Assembly (NCBI RefSeq): GCF_901000735.1
Contig: NC_081544.1
Span: forward strand, 23,873,692-23,937,691
From: Corylus avellana
Lineage: Eukaryota; Streptophyta; Magnoliopsida; Fagales; Betulaceae
Direction of reading: 5' to 3'
Length of the DNA: 64,000 nt
In this document: piece after piece, positions 45,831 to 56,020 of the stretch
Numbering within the stretch: position 1 is the stretch's first letter
How the letters are laid out: every line of letters begins with the position of its first letter
Made by a program: the position numbers and the translations under genes
Notes under the pieces: model-generated
Told to the model about the DNA's origin: nothing
Database searches by the model: none
The model's input: the letters and a program-made list of their open reading frames with translations, nothing else

Positions 45831-46817
45831 ATCTTACAAAATCATGCATTTTGGCCGCTAAATGACTTTACAAGTTTTCATTAAAGCATGGGATGTTCAT
45901 ATATTCATTCACTTGGTTATTTACAAAACCCATGGTCATCTATGATAGAGGAAAAGTGGTTTAAGAAAATGATGCATATGTTACATGGGTGGCTATAACT
46001 ATGACGCATGTTTTTACGAAATTTCTTGACATCTGTTTTCATGGGTATAAAAAGATTTAACACTATATGGACTAAGTTATCTAGTAAAGCAACATAGTCA
46101 CATTTTCATGGCTTAAACAAACTTTTTTACTACCTAAGTAAAAATTTACTTATAGTTTTAAGCATAGCATAAAATGTTTTTAAAAATTTAATGAAAATAT
46201 TACATAGAAGCTCAAGTATAGCATAGATAATAACTTTGAGAGAGGAAGGGATGAATTATTTACAATAGTGTGAGATGGTGATCGACATGGGAGTAATGCT
46301 TGAGACCACTTATTTATATATATATCCGGACTTTCATTCGGATGCAAAAGTTTTTCCTTTGCATTTTTGTGGGGAGGTAGGTACCCACTTCCACTCATTG
46401 TGAAGGCAAAGAAAACCTTTTTCATCCGGATGAAAAAGTGATCCCAAGCATTGCTTTCTGGTCAGATTTACTTAGATTAATTAGAAGACGTTAATTTTAT
46501 AGTTAGATGATCTCTTTGGAAGCTCTATGTTTATATTGATGATAATAGTTGTTGAAATGTTTAGATTCGGCTCATATCATTTTTATTCCGCTTTTTGCTA
46601 TATTATTACTCGAATAAGTTAGTGTTTGAGGTAGTAATTGAATTCAGCTTATATATAATTATACCAATTAATTGTTTTTGGGGATGTTACATTATTAAGG
46701 TAAGCATAAAAACTTGGAAACTTTTAGACATAAATTCCCCATGGCCATTACCTCTAGGCTAGAGATCATAAGAACGAATCTCTCAAGAAGCAACGGATAT
46801 ATGTCACCAAGAAATTT
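45831..46817. other. Downstream flank of KCS2, no gene seen
   Basis: AT-rich. An imperfect inverted repeat lies at about 46332-46435 (CATTCGGATGCAAAAG versus CTTTTTCATCCGGATG), likely a small MITE. A minus-strand AATAAA at about 46582-46587 is a weak poly(A) candidate for KCS2. Confidence 0.45.
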
Positions 46818-48785
46818 TCAAGAAACATTATTGATGGATACCACTTTCGGCACATGAACTGGAAACTCGTGAATCTCATCCGTCCAAGGATTCTTCTCCT
46901 TAGTTGGATCGATGGTCTTTAGTGCTCGCCACACAGCACTGTTACACTTGAATCCCGAACCGAAAGCAATCTGCCACGTCCGATCACCCTTCTTGACCCT
47001 CCCTTTGGCCTCCGAGTAAGCCATTTCATACCACAAAGAGCTGCTAGAAGTATTTCCAAACCTATAAAGAGTCATCCTTGAGGGCTCCATTTGCCGATCA
47101 GTGAGCTCAAGGCTCTTCTGTAGCTCATCTAGCACTGCTCTCCCTCCTGCATGAATGCAGAAGTGCTCGAAAGCTAGCTTAAAATCTGGAACATAGGCTT
47201 TTATCTTCATCTTAAGGAATTTCCTTCCCACCAAAGATGCCAAAAATACAACTTTTTCCGACATGGGAAGGACTAATGGCCCCAGCGTGGTGATGTTGGT
47301 TTTGAGGGCTTCTCCAGCGACTCTCACCAAGTCCTTTGAGAGGGAGACACCAATTTTTCCATTGTCATCCTCTCTTTGTAAGACGCAGTTGTAGGACTTA
47401 TCATCGGCACCCTTGTGGGTACGCACGGTGCGCATGAGTTGATACTTTGAGCGACGGCGATCGGAGGATTGGTTTGATAGGAGGACCGCTGCCCCACCCA
47501 TGCGGAAGAGGCAGTTTGAGACTAGCATTGACCGATCGTTTCCGAAGTAACAGTTGAGAGTCATGTTCTCCGTGCTGGCTACTAAGGCATAGGAGTTGGG
47601 TTGCACCTAATAAATTAATAAATTGGATCCATCCAAAATTCATTACTGATTTTCAACAAATTAGCTTTTTCAATTCGCTATTTTAACTAGCAATCTCAGT
47701 ACCTTTTTGGCTCTAATACCATGCATGATCTATAAATCATCATTTAAGCTTTTAGGACAACTGATGATTTAATATAGTATTAGAGCCAAAGGTTCTCGGA
47801 TCGAACATTGACTCCGTCAATTCCTCCACATGCATTTAAATTAAATATTTCACGTGTTAGAGGAGGAGTGTTAAAGTAATGTTTAAGTGATTAAATTTAC
47901 CTCTTACTATAAGTTTAAGCTTATAGGAAAACTGGTTATGCTTTTAGAAGAAGTAAATTTAATTACTTAATAATTACTTTAACAGAAAACAGCTAATTAA
48001 TGGCAATTAATTAATTAATTAACAAAGAAAAAGGAAATATTATTGTGGCCAACCTGTAGTAACCTTTTAGCAAGGTCTACAGAAATAATCCCAGCACTGC
48101 AACCCATACCAGCAAGATTGTAGGTTAAAATGTTCGCCCTGAGCTTGTAGTGATTCACAATCATGGCGGAGAGGGACGGGGTTGGACTGAAAGCGCCACA
48201 GTTCACCACAAGAATCCCTATATCTTTAGTCTTCACTCGGGTCTTTTCCAACAGCTCATCAATGGCTCCGAACATCACAGCCTCAATCTCCTTCCTGGCC
48301 TCGGCCATGGTCGGATTCATTGGGACTCCCGTGAGGGAATTCGGCAAGTAGGTCTGCTGGCCCAACCCGGACCTTTCCAAAATCTTCTTTTTAAAGGCTA
48401 AGTTTTCCTCTGAGAAAATCCCACTTTTACGAAATATTTCAATGAAACTCTCCCTAGAGCACATTCTCTCCTTTTCAGGCTTGTAACACGCAAAGTCTAC
48501 CAAGTAAACTTTTCTTGGACGGCTCGTGAAATAAAGGGTGCCCAGGAAAACCAACAGGCTTGAGCATAGAGTCACCGAAACAAGATCAAACTCTAGGGTT
48601 TGCCGTAGCTGGACGAAATCTTGGAGGGTGAATGTTGAAATATGAGCTGAAGCTATGCCAAGAAGCGGCACAAGCAAGAGGTACATGGCGTTGGAGATTA
48701 AGTAGTGGTACCCAAGCTTCACATATTCGAGTTTAACAGGTGACAGAAACTTGGGAACCGGATTTTGCTTCCTCTCATCTGCCAT
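46818..48785 (-). CDS. KCS: 3-ketoacyl-CoA synthase (KCS11-like), copy 2, two exons
   Basis: Exon 1 is 48785 down to 48054 (CAG/gttggc) and exon 2 is 47606 down to 46818 (ttattag/GTG). The product is 506 aa. It is the elongase condensing enzyme for very-long-chain acyl-CoAs, anchored in the ER. Two membrane segments lie at about residues 28-50 and 66-86. Cys229 in AGMGCSAG, His396 in CIHAGGRAV and Asn429 in RFGNTSSSS form the triad, and [20 protein letters not shown] is intact. The start is MADERK, matching MVDEKK in copy 1. An in-frame ATG nine codons upstream (48812) would only add a non-conserved extension. It lacks the three-residue VVS insertion of copy 1 and keeps the [13 protein letters not shown] motif usual in the family, which has decayed in copy 1. 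No disabling change seen. Confidence 0.95.
47607..48053 (-). other. KCS2 intron with two foldback sequences
   Basis: 447 bp, GT-AG, at the same codon as in KCS1. It holds two neighbouring inverted repeats. In the first, 47701-47719 pairs with 47777-47793 (GGCTCTAATAC core) and an inner TAAATCATCA/TGATGATTTA pair. In the second, 47871-47902 pairs with 47951-47982 (TTAAAGTAAT... AAATTTAC). The TGGTATTAGAGCC-like sequence resembles the edge of an LTR internal region, but no element was completed. Confidence 0.75.
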
Positions 48786-48968
48786 TATTGAAGATTTGAA
48801 TCTGAAAAGCAAAACCCAAGTCAGAAATGTACTGGAAAAAACCCTGCAAAAAAAGAAAGAAAGAAAAAAGGCAAACTAATAGCATACGACGTCATGTTCC
48901 AGGAACCAAAAGTTGCAAAAGGACTTGTAGTTTGTGAGAGTACTACATGCACGGCTTGCGAAGAACAA

Positions 48969-48976
48969 TATTTAAA
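48969..48976 (-). promoter_or_regulatory. TATA-like box of KCS2
   Basis: TTTAAATA on the minus strand about 185 nt upstream of the start codon, just inside a GA-rich tract, as in KCS1. Weak match. Confidence 0.3.
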
Positions 48977-49022
48977 GGGATAGAGAGAGAGGGAGAATCA
49001 TTAATTATGAGATGCATACATT

Positions 49023-49554
49023 GACTAATTGAGATTATTTTGCCTAGACGTAAAGCTCATGTAATTAACAATCTTTCCTCTTAATAATTAGCCGTATAGT
49101 TTTCAACTAACTGGCCTAGCTAGTTTGGGATTTTCTCTTCAATGTGATCATAATTTGGCAGTGTCTAGTTTCCTAGTTCAACACCCTAATCATTGCTTAT
49201 ATCGAAAATTAATACATTAGTAGGTGTTATATATATATACACACACATACATATGGCCATATTGTCAAGTTTACCAACCTATATCTTGTCTAACTGCAAG
49301 CTTTTTTATGCTTGTAAATAAAAATGGTGGGGGTGAAACTAGCTTATAACTTCAGCCTCCAAAAATTTTAAAACAACTCTGTAAAAATATATATATTTTT
49401 ATGAAATAGACCTTTAAAAATTAATTTTTCTCGATACCCATCCTATGAGGGATCTTGATTAAATCTCGATAACTGTTCTAAGAGGGATTTTGATTGAAAT
49501 TAATTATTTAATTATCCATAAAAAAAATTCTTGTTCCGCCCCTACTAGGATCTA
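49023..49554. other. KCS2 upstream sequence, no gene seen
   Basis: AT-rich promoter-side sequence with a short TA/CA microsatellite at 49230-49252. Confidence 0.5.
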
Positions 49555-50021
49555 CTGAAATTCCTTAGAGAATTCCAGTTTTTGAAATTTCAAATCTAGG
49601 CCGTTCATTTCTATTCAAGGGTCATTGTCTTGCCTCGTGTCCCACTACTAATAAAATAATAAAATAATATTTAAATTTTAAAAAGAAAATATAAAAGAAA
49701 ATAATATGGGGTGGCTTTTTTTCCATGGGGGTGGCTCAAGGGCCGGTTGGGGGTGACCAGCCACCCCAATGGGCAAACCCAATTTCTTTTTTAATTTGGG
49801 GTGGCCAATCCAACCCCAAGGGCCAAGGGGGTGGCTCGGCCACCCCATGTTATTTTTTTATATTATTTTATTTATTTTCTTTTTAAAATTTAAATATTAT
49901 TTTATTATTTTATTATTTTATAAGTAGTGGGACAAGTGGCAAGACAGTGACCCTTTAATGAAAATTGACGGCCTAAATCTAAAATTCCAAAATTGAAATT
50001 CCCCTAAAAATTTCAGTGAAT
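49555..50021. mobile_element. Long-TIR MITE with GC-rich palindromic core
   Basis: Inverted arms start CTGAAATT and contain TCTAGGCCGTTCATTT on the left, mirrored by AAAATTGACGGCCTAAA on the right, then CCCACTACT/TAGTGGGAC and an AT-rich stretch (TAATATTTAAATTTTAAAAA and its complement). The core at 49705-49850 is GC-rich with repeated GGGGTGGC/GCCACCCC. No clear target duplication found. It sits within the block shared with 14229-14472. Confidence 0.75.
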
Positions 50022-50039
50022 CCAAATCCTATGCTAATT

Positions 50040-50290
50040 AAGGGTTTGGTGATACGAGATCCCACCTTGATTAAAATTCTTTAATTAATTTGCATAGAAA
50101 TAGACAATTGGTGATCACTGGATGTTCCCAGGTGCAATCTAGCCCACTCTACTAAACAAGGCTATGAAGTATGAGAATTGATAGCACAAATTCGTCAATA
50201 TGCATTTAAAGTTTTGTTTGGAGTTGGAGTTGGTTTGTACACGATACTGGTGTAGAAGGCCAGTTTCCCTAACTACGCTTTCTTGGATCT
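50040..50290. other. Block homologous to 14229-14472
   Basis: See the entry at 14229. This is the KCS2-side copy, 1.3-1.5 kb upstream of the gene. Confidence 0.7.
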
Positions 50291-51913
50291 TGATTAATAT
50301 ATGATTAATATGTGGAGTCCCACTTGTGTCCATTTGGTGTCACTTCAGGAATGATGTGACTTTTAAAATCACCATTGGGCATGTGATTGATCATTATTGA
50401 ATTTTGATCAAATGTGATTTTAAAAGCCACCTAATTCTTAGAGAGATATAAGAGTAACTTCCAGAATATAAAAGCCGAATCACTTTCAGAAGTGCCTTAA
50501 CATTGCGACATGTGGCATGAACCCTTTTTATTTTAATGCTAAACCAGTTTTTTAAGGCATAATTTGTGAACCGATTTTTACTTATAAAACCGGTCATTAA
50601 ATTAGCGTAGTTAATGCCGTTTAATTATATTTGAAGAGTTTTCTATATATAAATTATTCAATAAATTAAGTATTATTAATATCAAAATAAAATAAAATAA
50701 GGAAACAAATAATACAAATCAAATTATTATGTATTATTATGTTTCATCACTTTAATATGTATATAACATAATATTATATGTTATAGTTGAATTAGGTGAA
50801 CTAAATGATAGGATGTAGAAACAAAATAGAAAAAAATTTCATTGCATTATTAATCAAAAATAATAAAAAACCGGTTCCAAAAAACTTAAGTTGCATGGGT
50901 TCAGTCGTTTAATAAAAAAAATAAAAAACCGATTTTTTAAGAGGCATAAAGATTATTAATCAAAAAATTTATTGCATTATTTAAAAAAAAAAATATAATT
51001 GTATATTAATTATTAATTGTATAGATTGTCGGATTTTTATTCAACATAATGATTAAGTATTTTTTTTCTTTCATTAGCAAAAATAATATATAAATATATA
51101 GCATCTTACAAGCAATTATATATTCGATGTTCAAACCAAAGTGTAAAATCACAATGGTCATCTTGGGGCTTATTTTTACTTAGTGTCCATTAGTTTATAA
51201 AATCATTAATTGTTCGATATAGCATGCTTCTTAGTTGATATTTGCCCGAGACTTATTCGCCTATGAGATTTTTTGTTTATTTGTATGATTTACCCGGATT
51301 TTCAATTTTTTTTTAAAGTACTTTTTATGCTTTTGAAAGCAAAAGAAGGCAAAATTTTATTTGATTATTATACAAAAAGGGAACTTTGAAACACCTAAGA
51401 GATAATTAAGATTGAATATAATGTGGGATGATTATTTGATTGCATTGCTGACTGAAAGATTTTTTATTATTTTGCTATGTACTTTTTTTAAGGCTCAAAA
51501 CACTTCAAACAGGGTTGACGGTTGTGTGGCCATCATTCAGCTGGAAGTAGGAAATGAATCCCTGCACGACCGATGACTTCGTCTCCTTCTCCACTTCGAC
51601 TCAACCGGTTTTATAATTTGTATGAAATATAATAGGTATAACACTAATAATATTAATGATTCTTACTAACTTTCTATTAATGCTTTGATAATCACAATCC
51701 AAGCTTTCTTTTCGCTATTTTTCTTTATTTATATTTTTCATTTTAAACTATACATATGGGAACAAAGATTTTAACATGTTTTAATTTATATGGATTAAAC
51801 TAATTAAAGTTAAATGCTTTATGATAGTAAAATTTTATGTGACTTATACATTTATGCAATATTCTGTATATGATTGTGTATCATTATGTTGAGTAATATA
51901 TTGGTATAGAGAA
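50291..51913. other. AT-rich stretch, no gene seen
   Basis: Scattered AAACCGGTT/AACCGATTTTT-type fragments near 50540-50600 and 50870-50940. The block 51610-51715 is a diverged direct repeat of 53390-53490 (GGTATAACACTAATAATATT versus AGTATTACACCAATAATATT). Confidence 0.5.
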
Positions 51914-51980
51914 ATGCTAGAATCTAATAAAAACTCCATATTTTACCCATAAAAATCCAAGTGACAAGCTACCACATCAT

Positions 51981-53081
51981 TTTTTTTTTTAAAAAAAAAA
52001 AGAAATACATTCCAATTTCATTGATAATAATCACGAGCGTAAAGCTCTTACATCGCATGAGCATAAAGCCCTGAAAATGTAAATTATAGCCGAAGCTATA
52101 AGGATACAACATCACCTAAAACATCCGCTAACCTATGACTAGTTTTCAGTTGAAATAACAGATCTGTATAAGATAGACGCAATCCAATACATAGGTAGCG
52201 CAAATTTCTCCTCGACCCAAAAGTTAGGATGAAGTTCACGTCCACAACTCGAAGGTTTGGACTAAAATTCACATCCACGACCTAAAAGATCTTGACCAAA
52301 GTTCAATTCACATCCAAGCAGGCAGATCGAGTGGCCAAGCCTTATTACAAAACAGAAGCAAGAAAACCGAAATAAAACGTGGGCGAACCAAAGAGGTAGG
52401 GCCTTATTACAAGCAAATATCATGAATGAAATGCATACAGGGAAAAAACATGAACAAAGACAATACAAGGAAAATCAAACAAACGGGAATAGGCACATGC
52501 AGCTTGGATGCCGATTGTGCACTCGCCGGAAACCGACACCAGAAGAGAAAGATGGAAGCTTGACGCGGTGGGGACGCAGAAAAAGCCCAAAACAGTGGAC
52601 GGAGGGTGGCGAAACCGATCGCCAGCTGGCCGGAGAACCATCGTAGCAAGGGACGTTGAAGCTCATCACTGGAGGGGCACGAGGAAAGACCCAGCAGCAG
52701 ACGGTTGATGGCAGAGCGGGAGGAGGAGATCAGCAGCGAACACAAAACAAAAACTGGGGGAGTTTGAAATAAACCCCCTAAATCTGCACCNNNNNNNNNN
52801 NNNNNNNNNNNNNNNNNNNNNNNNNNNNNNNNNNNNNNNNNNNNNNNNNNNNNNNNNNNNNNNNNNNNNNNNNNNNNNNNNNNNNNNNNNGGCAGAGAAA
52901 GGGTAGGGAGGAGGCAACCCGGGCCAGGGACATCAAGTAAATTACTGGCACCCGGTGCAACGGTAGGCGAGGGGAAGGAGGGAGGCAGAAAACGGCCATC
53001 CCTCCTCCCCTCACCATGGGGGAGGGGGCTTACCTGAGGCTGCGGCTCTAGAGAGAAAGTGAGAAAACCCTAATATTGCCT
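51981..53081 (-). mobile_element. Short LINE (L1-type) in minus orientation, with 12-bp target duplication
   Basis: Flanked by CTACCACATCAT at 51969-51980 and 53082-53093. The poly-A tail appears as a T run from 51981. The 3' part reads AGCTTTACGCTCGTGATT on the minus strand. The 5' end (about 53000-53080) has TTAGGGTTTTCTCACTTTC and resembles the LINE-like leader at 15544. Neither ORF1 nor ORF2 is present in the 1.1 kb, though the 100-N gap inside could hide sequence. Ser/Pro-rich frames at 52407-52745 are untranslated-region noise. Confidence 0.75.
52791..52890. other. Assembly gap (100 N)
   Basis: Placeholder gap inside the short LINE, in a GC-rich region. Confidence 0.99.
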
Positions 53082-54174
53082 CTACCACATCATATTTTTG
53101 GTGGAGGTAAAAAGACAAAACAAAAAGAAGATAATGTGACATCTTGCCACATGGACTTTTATGGGCAAAATATAGAGTTTTTATTAGATTATAGCATATC
53201 TCTATTGGCTTATAACCTTTAGTATGTCTTTTTATTTAAAAGGGCGTGATATTTTTTTTTAAAACCTATAATGAAAAGTTCAATAGAAATATGTTTAAAT
53301 TTTGAAATTAAACTATAGCAAAACATCTCGCGCATACTTTTTTCTACAACCAAAGTATTTTTTCGAATGTTCATAATTTTGAGTTTTATTTGTGTTGAAA
53401 TCTAATAAGTATTACACCAATAATATTTAGAGATTCTTTCTAATTTTATATTAATGTTTTGATTAAGCAAAATTCAAGTTTTCTTCTTACAATTATGAAA
53501 AGTAAATTTCATAATACTTATGAAAAGTACGATTATAATATTTTTAAATTTTAGAGTTAAATACCTTATTCACCCCTGGGGTTCAACATCTTTATTTTTT
53601 TTATCCTTTAGGGTTTGATTTTTATCACAAGAGGTCCGTTTGGTTTGCCTAAAGACGCAGATGATCCTTCCATCCATCTGCCGTTAGTTGACTTAACGGA
53701 AAGCCACGTCATTGACATGGGGACCAACAACAATTCGACATGTTTCCTAATTGCCAAATCATCAAATATATATGACTGGATTTACACCTTGCCACGTAAT
53801 AATTTATTTTTTCATAAGTATTAGATTAAAATACTGGGAAAATATTTGAAAGAAATAAAACCTCGTCTTCCATCGTTCATACCACGACTGAATCCCCAAA
53901 CCCATTCGAACCCAACCCCCATCTCCGGCCACGAGCCTTCTTCCCCAACCTCCGGCCACGAAAGAACCAGCTATCCATTTCGCATTCTCCCACCCACTGC
54001 AGTTCAGATTTCTTCCCAAATCCGACCAACTCACTCTCCGGCCAACCCATTGATCTTCCTCAAGCCAAAGAACCCACGATTCCATGAACCCACCGAACCA
54101 AAAAAAAAAATCGGTGTGTTAAGCAAAAAAGATCTAAATCGGTGGGTTAAGCAAAAAATAAATAAATAAACTTC

Positions 54175-54830
54175 CACTACAAAAAACATGATGGTTTCTG
54201 ACGTGGCAAACAATAAAAAAATTTTGCCNNNNNNNNNNNNNNNNNNNNNNNNNNNNNNNNNNNNNNNNNNNNNNNNNNNNNNNNNNNNNNNNNNNNNNNN
54301 NNNNNNNNNNNNNNNNNNNNNNNNNNNNTGTTGAGTTTGACGTTTGCATTTTTTATTTTTCAGGTTGATTTTTTTATTTGGGTTTTTGATTTTTTATTTG
54401 GATTTTTGAGTTTTTGAAAATTTTTTGGGTTTGGATTTTTGAAAATTAATGGAGAAAAGAAGAGAGGGAGATCGATTTAGAGACGCTGAAAAAAAAAAAA
54501 ATTTAAAAAAATTTATTTTAATTGAAAAATAATTTAAATTAATAAATTTTTTAATTGAAAAAAAAAAATTCAGAAAAAATTTAAAAAAATAAAAATTATT
54601 ATTTTTTAATAATTTCTTAAAATTTACTGACGTGTTAATTTTAACACGTCAGAAAATTTCCTGATGTGTGAATTTCTGACACGTCAGTAATTTTTTCTGA
54701 CGTGATATATTTAACAAATCAAAAATTTTTTGACGTCACTTTCTGACACGTCAGAAAACTTTTGACGTGTTAAACAGTGACACGTCATAAAATTACACCG
54801 GCGATGCAGGTTCTCCTACCGTCAAAAAAA
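54175..54830. mobile_element. CACTA-like fragment nested in the MULE
   Basis: Starts CACTACAAAAAACATGATGG and TTCTGACGTGGC. After the gap, 54622-54790 holds a cluster of TGACACGTCAG/TGACGTGTTAA motifs in both orientations, the same type as in the CACTA element at 9693. The right end is unclear. The 3-bp flanks I could test (TTC and AAT, if the end is at 55257) do not match. Confidence 0.55.
54229..54328. other. Assembly gap (100 N)
   Basis: Placeholder gap inside the CACTA-like fragment. Confidence 0.99.
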
Positions 54831-55445
54831 TTCTGGCGTGTTATGTCGACTAGATCATAATTTTTTGTTCCGACACCCATAATTTTAACACACACGAAAC
54901 CGCACGTCGAAAATGCCACATGAAAATTTCGCGGCGTGTCGGACCACGGCTGCGATGGAAAACATGTCAACAAAATTCTTTTTTTTCTGGTGTTCATTTC
55001 ATCTATTTGATTTGCTTGTTTGTTCCCTTTCTTTGCGACTTTAATTCTTGGCGGTTGATCCGGGTTCATGGGCTCTAATTCTCATCTGGGTGCTACAGTT
55101 TTTGGTTAGTTTTTGTTCTCTATGTTCTTTATTTTCTCTCCGTTATTGTATCAAACATCTTATCATCCAAAGATAACGTCAAAGCTGCTGCTACTCAAGA
55201 TCAAGCAGCAGCTCTTGCTATCCAATCGGATAATAATCAAGAAGAAGAGTTGTAGTGAATTATTCTTCCAAAAATTGTATAAAAATTGTGGGGAATGGAT
55301 AGCTGTTCTTTGTGGTTGGAGGTTGAGGAAGAAGGCTCGTGGCCGGAGATGGGGGTTGCGTTCGAATGGGTTTGGGGATTCATTCGTGGTATGAACGATG
55401 GAAGAAGGGGTTTTATTTCTTTCAAATGTTTTCCCAGTATTTTAA

Positions 55446-55504
<59 letters not shown>

Positions 55505-56020
55505 GTGGTAATGTGTAAATCCAGTCATATTTAATGATTTGGCAATTAGGACACGTGTTGAAATGTAATTGGTCCCAGTGTCAGTGATGTGGCTTTCCGT
55601 TAAGTCAACTAACCGCAGATGGATGGAAGGACCATCTGGGTCTTAAGGCAAATCAGAGGGACCTCTTGTGATAAAAATTAAACCCTAAGGATCAAAAAAT
55701 AAAGATGTTAAACCCCAAGGGTGAGTAAGGTATTTAACCCTAAATTTTATAATTAAATTGTAATGAAAAATCCCGCTCATTGCGTAGGTTATAAGCTAGT
55801 TACTCTTAATACATGCATGCAACTCACACTTTTGTTTTTGTCCCACACTTTCCCTAGGCTCTCCTTCTATATCTTGTGTCCAACCTTTATGTTTTCCACT
55901 GCAAAGGACTCAACTTGATACCATACTATAGATACTAGCTCATAACCCGCATAATGCGTGAAATTCTTTATTATAATTTAAATGCAAATTTAAAATCATC
56001 GTACTTTTTATTAATATGAT

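Larger units (their letters stand above)
51914..53197. mobile_element. MITE split by a LINE insertion
   Basis: The left arm (ATGCTAGAATCTAATAAAAA, 51914-51980) and right arm (complement, 53094-53197) are inverted repeats reaching ACCCATAAAA. The LINE at 51981-53081 separates them. No clear MITE target duplication was found. Confidence 0.7.
53554..55740. mobile_element. MULE-type element with long TIRs and 9-bp target duplication
   Basis: Flanked by a perfect 9-bp duplication TAAATTTTA (53545-53553 and 55741-55749). The arms are inverted repeats of roughly 450-550 bp. The ends are GAGTTAAATACCTTATTCAC and, on the right, GTGAGTAAGGTATTTAACCC. They share GTTGACTTAACGG / CCGTTAAGTCAAC and the HEPSS-coding CCACGAGCC region. 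A pure TA microsatellite (55450-55502) lies in the right arm only. CACTA-like sequence (54175-54830) and an N gap fill part of the centre. No transposase. Confidence 0.88.

Noticed and set aside
48786..48812. Upstream in-frame ATG of KCS2 as the start codon
   Set aside because: The nine extra residues have no counterpart in KCS1, while the MADERK start aligns with MVDEKK.
52407..52745. 112-aa minus-strand frame
   Set aside because: Lies in the untranslated part of a short LINE; Ser/Pro/Phe-rich, no domain.
54175..55257. Complete CACTA element ending at TGTAGTG (55257)
   Set aside because: Three-base flanks TTC and AAT do not match, and the right part reads as MULE arm; only a CACTA-like fragment is called.
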